A DNA stretch of 5,076 nucleotides from Clostridiales bacterium (lineage in GTDB: Bacteria; Bacillota; Clostridia; Oscillospirales; Acutalibacteraceae): the NCBI GenBank assembly GCA_012728445.1, contig JAAYFA010000198.1, positions 1-5,076 on the forward strand, in the 5' to 3' direction. Made by a program: the position numbers and the translations under genes. Numbering within the stretch: position 1 is the stretch's first letter; every line of letters starts with the position of its first letter. Below, in pieces: positions 1 to 5,076 of this stretch. The notes under the pieces were generated by a model. That model was not told the DNA's origin. It did no database searches and was given only the letters and a program-made list of their open reading frames with translations.

Positions 1-254
1 AAGTTCCCGTTGCCTGTGCCATGGTGTTGTTTGAAACACCTCAAGCCGTACTAATAGGTGCCGTTGCTACCGTCCCGGCGTTTAGGGGAAAAGGGTATGC
101 CGGGGCACTGGTGAGTTCTCTTGCCGTGTCTGCAACGGCAAACAGTAAAAGAGTAGAACTCTTATGCGTCAAAAACAGTATTTTGGAATTCTATAAAAGA
201 CTCGGTTTTGTTAAAACAGGCGAGTGGGCTTTGATAGTGGAAAGGGAATGTTGA
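1..254 (+). CDS. GNAT-family N-acetyltransferase, C-terminal part (5' end cut by window edge)
   Basis: The reading frame is open from base 3 to the TGA at 252-254 and gives 83 visible residues. Numbering from base 3, the fragment holds the acetyl-CoA-binding motif A of GCN5-related acetyltransferases: a beta strand (VLIGAVATV), then the pyrophosphate loop R28-G-K-G31-Y-A33, then a helix. Motif B follows as N58-SILEF-Y64-KRLG-F69; the Tyr lies where many GNAT enzymes have their general acid. Family members transfer an acetyl group from acetyl-CoA to an amine on a small molecule or protein; the substrate cannot be told from this part. GNAT domains are about 140-170 residues, so roughly the first half lies upstream of the window. 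The ATG at 21 is internal and is not the start, because the frame and domain continue upstream of it. The stop overlaps the next start by one base, implying an operon with the PLP enzyme. Confidence 0.88.
   Translation, partial: VPVACAMVLFETPQAVLIGAVATVPAFRGKGYAGALVSSLAVSATANSKRVELLCVKNSILEFYKRLGFVKTGEWALIVEREC
239..247 (+). promoter_or_regulatory. Shine-Dalgarno that fixes the start of the PLP enzyme at 254
   Basis: GGAAAGGGA ends six bases before the ATG at 254, which is normal ribosome spacing. The in-frame ATG at 248 would touch this element and the ATG at 224 has no comparable purine run, so 254 is the preferred start. The element lies inside the 3' end of the acetyltransferase gene. 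Confidence 0.65.
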
Positions 255-1516
255 TGCAACAGCATTTTTTTAAAATTGATGATAAAATAATCGAGCGCGG
301 CGAAAAAGCCATGCGAAAAATCGCAGAACCTTTTAAAAGGATTGAAAGTATAACCGAACACAATCAGTTAAAAGTTCTTTCATCGTTTATTGAAAACGGC
401 GTGAGCGAAAGCCATTTTGTCGAGAGCACCGGCTACGGCTATGGCGACAGGGGCCGTGATGTGCTGGACAAAGTCTTTGCACAGGCTTTTGGTGCAGAGG
501 ATGCCCTTGTGCGGCACAGCTTTGCCAGCGGTACCCACACGATTGCCGTTGCTTTGTACGGTCTGCTACGCCCCAATGACACCATGCTGTGTGTTACCGG
601 CACACCGTATGATACGATTCGACCGGTAATAGGCATTAGCGGTGAAGGTCAAGGCTCTTTAAAAGATTTTGGTGTCCGCTACAAAGAGGTTGATTTAGAC
701 AGTGACGGCAAGCCTGATTTTGATGCGATTTTAGATGCGCTCAAAGAGGATATCCGTTTGGTCTATATACAGCGTTCAAGAGGTTACACCTTGCGCCCGA
801 GCCTTTCCGTTCAGGAGACGGGCGAAATCACACGACTCGTTAAAGCAAACAGCAATGCCGTGGTTATGGTGGATAATTGCTACGGAGAATTTGTGCAAAC
901 ACAAGAGCCAACCGATTTTGGCGCAGATATCATCGTCGGCTCTCTAATAAAAAATGCGGGCGGAGGAATAGCGAAAACCGGTGGATATATAGCCGGCAAA
1001 GCTGATTTAGTGGAGCTTTGCTCTTACAGAATGACCACTCCGGGACTTGGCCGGGAAGTCGGCGCATCTCTTGGTCAAAATCGCGAATTATTCATGGGGT
1101 TTTTCAATGCGCCGCATGTGACAGGCGAAGCGGTTAAAACAGCCGTTTTTGCGGCAGCACTTTTTGAAGAATTTGGTTTCAAAGTTGCACCCGAGAGTGA
1201 TGAAAAAAGAGCTGACATTGTGCAATCGTTTTTTTTAAAAACGTCGGAGTCTTTGATTGCATTTTGCCAAGGCATGCAGCGCGGCGCGCCTATTGATTCT
1301 TTTGTGATGCCGGAACCTTGGGATATGCCGGGTTATGACAATAAAGTGATTATGGCGGCCGGTGCATTTACCATGGGCGCGTCTATCGAGCTTTCCGCAG
1401 ATGCGCCGATCAAACCGCCCTTCGTTGCATGGATGCAAGGTGGCCTCAATTTTCACAGCGCGAAAATGGGGGTTTTACTCGCCGCACAGGCGATGCTTGA
1501 AAAAGGACTATTATAA
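254..1516 (+). CDS. Methionine gamma-lyase family / 'aluminium resistance' PLP-dependent enzyme (COG4100)
   Basis: This is a 420-residue fold-type I PLP enzyme, full length for the family that includes Bacillus YnbB. The family is annotated as a cystathionine beta-lyase/methionine gamma-lyase relative involved in aluminium resistance. The chemistry is expected to be PLP-dependent C-S bond cleavage or a similar elimination on an amino acid in the cytosol; the true substrate is not settled for the family. Numbered from the ATG at 254: TGYGYGD at 59-65, the cofactor phosphate loop SGTH at 92-95, QRSRGY at 173-178, DNCYGEF at 207-213 (Asp207 is the likely partner of the pyridine nitrogen), and the Schiff-base lysine K233 in GSLIKNAGGG. 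EPWDMPGYDN and ELSADAPIKPPF near the C terminus are also typical of the family. Start: ATG 254 is chosen over 248 and 224 because of SD spacing. The gene overlaps the GNAT stop (TGATG) and the next start (TAATG) by one base each, so translational coupling is likely. Confidence 0.93.
   Translation: MQQHFFKIDDKIIERGEKAMRKIAEPFKRIESITEHNQLKVLSSFIENGVSESHFVESTGYGYGDRGRDVLDKVFAQAFGAEDALVRHSFASGTHTIAVALYGLLRPNDTMLCVTGTPYDTIRPVIGISGEGQGSLKDFGVRYKEVDLDSDGKPDFDAILDALKEDIRLVYIQRSRGYTLRPSLSVQETGEITRLVKANSNAVVMVDNCYGEFVQTQEPTDFGADIIVGSLIKNAGGGIAKTGGYIAGKADLVELCSYRMTTPGLGREVGASLGQNRELFMGFFNAPHVTGEAVKTAVFAAALFEEFGFKVAPESDEKRADIVQSFFLKTSESLIAFCQGMQRGAPIDSFVMPEPWDMPGYDNKVIMAAGAFTMGASIELSADAPIKPPFVAWMQGGLNFHSAKMGVLLAAQAMLEKGLL
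1502..1507 (+). promoter_or_regulatory. Shine-Dalgarno for the DUF2461 gene
   Basis: AAAGGA sits in the last codons of the PLP enzyme gene, eight bases before the ATG at 1516. It supports that start, which overlaps the upstream TAA by one base. Confidence 0.55.
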
Positions 1517-2199
1517 TGACTTATGATGGAATTACAAGTGATGCCTTTTGGCTGCTTGGACAAAACAAATTTAACAACTCCAAGGCGTTTTATGAGTCGA
1601 ATAAAGCAGAGCTAAATCGCCTCGCTATTTACCCCATGCGGCAAATAGCGCAAATCCTTGCCGAAGACATGATTAAAATCGATGGAGAAATGAACCTTAT
1701 TCCGACGAAAATGGTTTCAAGAGTCCGGCGGGATACACGATTTTCAAAAAACAAAACTCTTTACAGAGAAAATGTATGGATCAGGTTTATGCGCCCGAAA
1801 GCCGAGTGGCCTGTCTACCCATGCTTTTGGTTTGAAATTCAGCCACAGGGGTACTTTTACGGTGTAAGCTGTTTTAATGCTACGCCCCGTTTTATGGAGT
1901 TTTACCGTAAAGCGTTGCTTGAACGGACAGATTCGTTCCTGCGTGCAGCGCAAAGTGCCGAAGCTGCAGGTGCGGAATTTTATGCCGACTATTACAAGAG
2001 AGAAAAGAAAACGGATGTTCCCGAAAGCTTGAAAAAATATTACAATGCCAAAAGTATGTATTTCATGGCAAGGTCTGTTGATTTCAGCGTGCTTGCAAGC
2101 GAAAGGATCATAACCGAACTTAAAGCGGCTTACGCAGAATTTGCGCCGATGTATCGGTTCCTCAAAGAAGTTGCGGACGATTATTTATCACAAGAATAA
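1516..2199 (+). CDS. DUF2461 domain-containing protein (TIGR02453 type)
   Basis: This 227-residue protein is close to the usual length (about 210-230) of DUF2461 proteins, whose function is unknown. Family marks seen are an N-terminal helix pair with FNNSKAFYESNK (19-30; the family usually has an N-x-REWF-x-x-NK type sequence), the strongest motif RDTRFSKNKTLYR (72-84), and the strand pair FEIQPQGYFYGVSCF (106-120). The C-terminal third is helical and rich in Lys, Tyr and Ala. There is no signal peptide or membrane segment, so it is probably cytosolic. The REW of the usual N-terminal motif is replaced by SKA. Its start lies on the last base of the preceding stop codon and its stop is 13 bases before the phosphohexomutase, so it is almost certainly co-expressed with both. 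I cannot assign a reaction; the linkage to the PLP enzyme is the only functional hint. Confidence 0.88.
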   Translation: MTYDGITSDAFWLLGQNKFNNSKAFYESNKAELNRLAIYPMRQIAQILAEDMIKIDGEMNLIPTKMVSRVRRDTRFSKNKTLYRENVWIRFMRPKAEWPVYPCFWFEIQPQGYFYGVSCFNATPRFMEFYRKALLERTDSFLRAAQSAEAAGAEFYADYYKREKKTDVPESLKKYYNAKSMYFMARSVDFSVLASERIITELKAAYAEFAPMYRFLKEVADDYLSQE

Positions 2200-2206
2200 G
2201 GGGGGG
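2198..2206 (+). promoter_or_regulatory. Unusual G7 Shine-Dalgarno for the phosphohexomutase
   Basis: AAGGGGGGG lies in the 13-base gap and overlaps the DUF2461 stop codon. It ends six bases before the ATG at 2213. It decides that start over the in-frame ATG at 2141, which would overlap the DUF2461 gene by 59 bases and has no good SD. The seven-G run is an odd form of SD, and its length would change SD spacing if it varied. Confidence 0.6.
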
Positions 2207-2212
2207 CCTACT

Positions 2213-3742
2213 ATGCATGAAATAAAATGGAATAACTTTAAGAGTGGCAGCGATATTCGAGGGTTTGGCATTAACGCCGATTCTATGGATAACCCCTTAT
2301 ATCTGAGTAACTCTGTTGTTGCGCAAATGACGAACGGGTTTGCATTATGGCTGAACAAAAAAACAAAGAAGAGTTTTGACGATATGCTTATTTCGGTTGG
2401 GCACGACTCAAGGCTTTCCGCGGGGCGTATTAAAAAAAGTGTCACAGCTGCTTTGAGTGGTCTTGGTATTCGTGTTTTGGACTGTGGCCTTTCCTCAACA
2501 CCCGCAATGTTTATGACAACGGTTGACTTGAATTGTCTGGGGGCAATACAGATTACCGCAAGCCATCATCCGTATGACCGCAACGGCTTTAAGTTCTTTA
2601 CTCGGGACGGCGGATTGGAGAGCAAAGATATCGATGAAATCTTGGCGTTTGCCGCGAACAATCTTTTTATCCCATCGGGCGTTACAGGCCCGGTTGAGCC
2701 GGTAAACTATATGGATGCTTACGCAGCGAATCTAAAAGATATGATTTGCCGCGAGGTTCAGGCCACAGACTATTTGCGGCCATTGTGCGGTTATAAAATT
2801 GTTGTGGACGCCGGTAACGGCGTAGGCGGCTTTTATGCGACCGATGTACTGGAACCACTTGGCGCCGATATTTCAGGCAGTATTTATCTTGACCCGGACG
2901 GCACCTTCCCCAACCATACGCCGAATCCCGAAAACAAAGAGGCAATGGATGCAGTCAGCTCAGCCGCTATGGAGGCGGATGCCGATTTTGGTATAATCTT
3001 TGACCCCGATGTTGACCGTGCCGCCTGTGTCGGCAAAGATGGGTGGGCAATAAATCGCAACCGGTTGATCGCACTTATGGCAGCCGTAACCCTTGAAAAG
3101 AATGCGGGCGCAGTAATCGTAACGGACAGCATCACCTCCAATGGGTTGACCGCCTTTATAGAGGCTTGCGGTGGCCATCATTATCGCTATAAAAGAGGGT
3201 ATAGGAATATTATCGAAAAGCAAATGGAACTGAACCGTGACGGTGTGAACTGCCCTTTGGCTATTGAAACATCCGGACACGCTTCTTTCAGTGAAAACTA
3301 CTTTTTAGATGATGGCGCATACTTGGTTACAAAGTTAATTATTAAGATGGCACTGCTCGGTCGGCAAAATAAGCGGCTGGAAGATTTGATTGTCAATCTT
3401 CAAGAACCGCTTGAGGAAGATGAAGTCAGGTTTGAAGTTTTCGAAGAGGATTTCAGAGCGTACGGAGAAATGGTTATACAAAAGGTGCGAGAATACGCTG
3501 CCCGTCATGACGGTTGGCAAGTCGTCGAAAACAATTACGAAGGTGTCCGCATATCGACCGATGCCCGGAACGGCTCCGGCTGGTTCCTTATAAGGCTAAG
3601 CGTTCATGACCCGGTTATGGCACTCAATGCGGAAAGTGATGTCAATGGCGGCATAAAGTTAATGTTCGAGGTGCTTCGCGAATCAATAAAGGGTTTTGAA
3701 AAGTTAGACATATCGGATTTGAACAATACGATTGACCGATAA
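2213..3742 (+). CDS. Alpha-D-phosphohexomutase (phosphoglucomutase/phosphomannomutase family), divergent subfamily
   Basis: This 509-residue protein has the four-domain layout of phosphohexomutases (COG1109), which move a phosphate between C1 and C6 (or C1 and amino-sugar C6) of a hexose via a phosphoserine. Seen in order: SGSDIRGFG at 11-19; GHDSR at 63-67; the phosphoserine loop TASHHP with S117, followed by N-G-F-K; domain 2 start VVDAGNGVGG at 198-207; the Mg-binding loop D264-P-D266-V-D268-R269; the sugar-specificity loop E352-T-S-G-H356; and the domain-4 phosphate loop R461-L-S-V-H-D-P467. All catalytic positions are present, so it should be active. The domain-4 loop has HDP where the common form is R-x-S-G-T-E-P, and KRGYRN (328-333) and ETSGH also differ from bacterial PGM/PMM and GlmM. 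From memory these features resemble the plant 'phosphoglucosamine mutase family' proteins (At1g70820 type) and their bacterial relatives. The substrate (glucose, mannose or glucosamine phosphate) cannot be chosen from sequence. The start at 2213 is set by the G-rich SD. Confidence 0.92.
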   Translation: MHEIKWNNFKSGSDIRGFGINADSMDNPLYLSNSVVAQMTNGFALWLNKKTKKSFDDMLISVGHDSRLSAGRIKKSVTAALSGLGIRVLDCGLSSTPAMFMTTVDLNCLGAIQITASHHPYDRNGFKFFTRDGGLESKDIDEILAFAANNLFIPSGVTGPVEPVNYMDAYAANLKDMICREVQATDYLRPLCGYKIVVDAGNGVGGFYATDVLEPLGADISGSIYLDPDGTFPNHTPNPENKEAMDAVSSAAMEADADFGIIFDPDVDRAACVGKDGWAINRNRLIALMAAVTLEKNAGAVIVTDSITSNGLTAFIEACGGHHYRYKRGYRNIIEKQMELNRDGVNCPLAIETSGHASFSENYFLDDGAYLVTKLIIKMALLGRQNKRLEDLIVNLQEPLEEDEVRFEVFEEDFRAYGEMVIQKVREYAARHDGWQVVENNYEGVRISTDARNGSGWFLIRLSVHDPVMALNAESDVNGGIKLMFEVLRESIKGFEKLDISDLNNTIDR

Positions 3743-3756
3743 ACACTGTGCGAATA

Positions 3757-3792
3757 GTCGGGTTTATCGCTCGAAAGAGAGATAACGAAGAC
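3757..3792 (+). other. Imperfect hairpin with a GAAA tetraloop in the 81-base intergenic gap
   Basis: The gap 3743-3823 contains TTATCGCTC (3764-3772), loop GAAA (3773-3776) and GAGAGATAA (3777-3785). Eight of nine positions pair (five T-A or A-T, three C-G beyond the loop-closing region taken together), with one G-A mismatch. The closing C-G with GAAA makes a GNRA-type tetraloop. GTC (3757-3759) and GAC (3790-3792) could extend the stem across an internal loop. No T run follows, so it is not an ordinary intrinsic terminator. It may be an RNA-stability or processing element between the mutase and oxidoreductase, or chance; no folding energy was computed. Confidence 0.35.
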
Positions 3793-3810
3793 GTGGATAC
3801 AATATAATTA

Positions 3811-3816
3811 AAGGGG
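3811..3816 (+). promoter_or_regulatory. Shine-Dalgarno for the Gfo/Idh/MocA oxidoreductase
   Basis: AAGGGG lies seven bases before the ATG at 3824 and supports that start. It directly follows an AT-rich stretch (3801-3810). Confidence 0.6.
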
Positions 3817-3823
3817 TAAAGTT

Positions 3824-4813
3824 ATGCTGAATGTAGCAATGTTAAGCAAGTGGCATGTCCACGCGGAAGGTTATGCAAAACAAATTAAGGAATACGGTGC
3901 GAATATCACTTGCGTTTGGGATGAAGATGCCCAAAGAGGTGCCGCATGGGCAGCACAGCTGGGTGCCGAGTTTGAACCAAATCTGGATACGCTGCTCGCA
4001 AGAGGGGATGTCGATGCTGTTGCCTGCAACGCCCCGACCGCCATGCATAAAGAAATACTAATCAAAGCGGCGAATGCGGGCAAGGCAATATTCACAGAGA
4101 AGGCGCTTGCTCCTACGGTTGCGGAATGTGACGAGGTTGCAGCAGCAGTGACTGTAAATAATGTCAAGTTCTGCATTTCAATGCCGTGGCGCTGCAGACC
4201 CGAAACATTGTATGCGAAAAAAGCGATTGAGGAAGGGCTTTTAGGCGATATTACGTTGATACGCATCCGCAACGCGCACAACGGAGCGAGCGCAAACTGG
4301 CTGCCCGAGTACTGGTATGACGAAAAAACAGCTTGCGGTGGTGCGATGATGGATCTTGGCTGTCATCCCATGTACGGCGTAAGTTACCTGTGCGGCAAAC
4401 CCAAAAGGATTGCCTCTATGTTCAATTCTATCACCGATCGTGCGGTGGAGGATAACGCCGTTAGTTTGATTGAATTTGAGAACAAGTGCATTGCCGTTGT
4501 AGAAACGGCGCTCGTCAGTTTCAAATCTCCCTCCTCATTTGAGGTTTACGGAACCGAGGGGACGATCATTGACCGCGAAGGTCAGCCGCTCATGCTTGCA
4601 AGCTGTAATTTGGAGGAACCCAACAATGGTTTTGCACCGGTTACAGATTTACCGGCCGCCTTGCCAAACCCCTTAACCATGTTTTTGGATGCCTGCACTA
4701 AGGGGACGCCGATTGTCTTTGGCTTAGAAGCCGCACGCAACCTGTCCGAACTACTGGAAATGGCTTATGTGGCCCATAAACAGAATGTCGTAGCGGGGTT
4801 CCATGAAGAATAA
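3824..4813 (+). CDS. Gfo/Idh/MocA-family oxidoreductase with altered dinucleotide-binding loop
   Basis: This 329-residue protein is of family-typical length, with an N-terminal Rossmann domain (about 1-120) and a C-terminal alpha/beta domain (about 125-329) of the Gfo/Idh/MocA type. Most members use NAD(P) to oxidise or reduce a hydroxyl or keto group of a sugar, cyclitol or related compound. Visible marks are the strand/turn VDAVACNAPTAMHKE (65-79), the catalytic E92-K93 pair (as EKA, where EKP is usual), and the second-domain motif GGAMMDLGCHP with D177 and H181, the usual catalytic D-x-G-x-H. The N-terminal loop after the first strand reads MLSKWHVHAEGYA (6-18) where GxGxxG is expected. 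I recall a subfamily with an LS-x-x-HVHA loop, so this is probably a subfamily trait and not decay. The protein appears soluble and cytosolic. It overlaps the downstream permease gene by 11 bases, which suggests a shared job, perhaps with a substrate or product that is exported. The substrate is unknown. Confidence 0.92.
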   Translation: MLNVAMLSKWHVHAEGYAKQIKEYGANITCVWDEDAQRGAAWAAQLGAEFEPNLDTLLARGDVDAVACNAPTAMHKEILIKAANAGKAIFTEKALAPTVAECDEVAAAVTVNNVKFCISMPWRCRPETLYAKKAIEEGLLGDITLIRIRNAHNGASANWLPEYWYDEKTACGGAMMDLGCHPMYGVSYLCGKPKRIASMFNSITDRAVEDNAVSLIEFENKCIAVVETALVSFKSPSSFEVYGTEGTIIDREGQPLMLASCNLEEPNNGFAPVTDLPAALPNPLTMFLDACTKGTPIVFGLEAARNLSELLEMAYVAHKQNVVAGFHEE

Positions 4814-5076
4814 GAATAAAACCGTACTTTCGGAACTCAGCTTACTCGGTATTGCATTCATTTGGGGCGCCGCATTTATTGTTGTCAAAAGTTCACTGGA
4901 TTCCATCACCCCACTTTGGCTTATGGCCGCGCGGTTTATTGTTGCAGCTTTGGCGATATCAATTTTCTTTTTTAAAAAGCTAAAGTTAATCAACCGTGGT
5001 ACCTTACTTGCGGGTGTGGTTTGCGGCGTTTTAATTTATGTCGCATTCGCTTTTCAGACTATTGGCATTCAGTACA
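4803..5076 (+). CDS. EamA/DMT-superfamily permease, N-terminal part (3' end cut by window edge)
   Basis: The frame from ATG 4803 is open to the window edge and gives 91 residues, about a third of a normal 280-310-residue EamA transporter. After a lysine-rich N terminus (MKNKNK) come three hydrophobic segments: about 12-29 with the family mark WGAAFIVVK, about 37-57 with MAARFIVAAL, and about 67-90 with GVVCGVLIYVAFAFQTIGIQY, matching the first EamA repeat (the usual form ends QTxGLxYT). Positive charge at the N terminus and in the segment 2-3 loop (KKLK) fits a cytoplasmic N terminus. Such proteins are inner-membrane carriers, many of them exporters of amino acids or other metabolites; the substrate is unknown. 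The gene begins 11 bases inside the oxidoreductase gene; the only SD-like stretch is GCGGGG ending four bases before the ATG, so translation probably depends on coupling. No other start codon lies nearby downstream. Confidence 0.87.
   Translation, partial: MKNKNKTVLSELSLLGIAFIWGAAFIVVKSSLDSITPLWLMAARFIVAALAISIFFFKKLKLINRGTLLAGVVCGVLIYVAFAFQTIGIQY

Noticed and set aside
224..253. N-terminal extension of the PLP enzyme from ATG 224 or 248
   Set aside because: The SD at 239-247 suits the ATG at 254; it would lie inside the gene if 224 were used, and would abut the ATG at 248.
1227..1243. Inverted repeat CGTTTTT/AAAAACG as a terminator or protein-binding site
   Set aside because: It is inside the coding region of a conserved protein, has only AT pairs apart from the ends, and results from the FFLK codons.
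2141..2212. N-terminal extension of the phosphohexomutase from ATG 2141
   Set aside because: The 24 extra residues precede the normal family start, overlap DUF2461 by 59 bases and lack a good SD, while ATG 2213 has a strong one.
3757..3800. Intrinsic terminator after the phosphohexomutase
   Set aside because: The stem is AT-rich with a mismatch, and the sequence after it (CGAAGACGTGG) has no T run.
3798..3808. TATAAT (3803-3808) and TACAAT (3798-3803) as -10 boxes of a promoter for the oxidoreductase
   Set aside because: No TTGACA-like -35 lies 16-18 bases upstream, and the expected transcription start (about 3810-3815) would fall within the Shine-Dalgarno. An AT-rich spacer before the SD explains it as well. 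A promoter is not excluded, but it is not supported enough to list.
3871..4281. 136-residue open frame on the - strand inside the oxidoreductase gene
   Set aside because: It lies wholly opposite a clearly conserved gene, shows no recognisable domain and is a typical antisense shadow. The same holds for the 106-residue frame at 2960-3280.
1..5076. Mobile element, CRISPR array, tRNA/rRNA, toxin-antitoxin or defence system
   Set aside because: I looked for direct repeats, terminal inverted repeats, spaced repeats, RNA-gene signatures and transposase or nuclease motifs and saw none. All the sequence is accounted for by six metabolic or transport genes.

Overview
The window is fully coding on the + strand, apart from two short gaps (13 and 81 bases). 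It reads as a run of small-molecule metabolism genes from a bacterial chromosome. Strong purine-rich Shine-Dalgarno sequences, a balanced base composition and the gene families present (a COG4100-type 'aluminium resistance' PLP enzyme, DUF2461, a divergent phosphohexomutase, a Gfo/Idh/MocA oxidoreductase, an EamA permease) suggest a Firmicute of the Clostridia type, perhaps uncultured. That placement is an inference from gene families and translation signals; there is no rRNA or other marker here.

Layout: (1) the C-terminal part of a GNAT acetyltransferase, cut by the left edge, ends at 254. (2) A complete PLP-dependent methionine gamma-lyase-family protein (254-1516) overlaps the GNAT stop by one base (TGATG). 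(3) A DUF2461 protein (1516-2199) starts on the last base of the preceding stop (TAATG). (4) A 509-residue alpha-D-phosphohexomutase (2213-3742) follows after 13 bases, behind a G7 Shine-Dalgarno. (5) An 81-base gap holds an imperfect hairpin with a GAAA loop but no terminator. (6) A Gfo/Idh/MocA oxidoreductase without the usual glycine-rich dinucleotide motif (3824-4813) follows. (7) The first 91 residues of an EamA/DMT permease begin 11 bases inside gene 6 and run off the right edge.

How they may work together: the one-base overlaps and short gaps imply co-transcription and translational coupling of genes 1-4 and of genes 6-7, with the 81-base gap as the only plausible break. The enzymes do not add up to a pathway I recognise. 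An amino-acid C-S lyase-like enzyme, a sugar-phosphate mutase, a sugar or cyclitol dehydrogenase-like protein and a metabolite exporter would fit an accessory catabolic or detoxification cluster, but nothing in the sequence names the substrate. I see no mobile element, CRISPR array, RNA gene, phage or defence module. The most interesting points are two enzymes whose signature motifs are altered: the phosphate-binding loop of the mutase and the dinucleotide-binding loop of the oxidoreductase.
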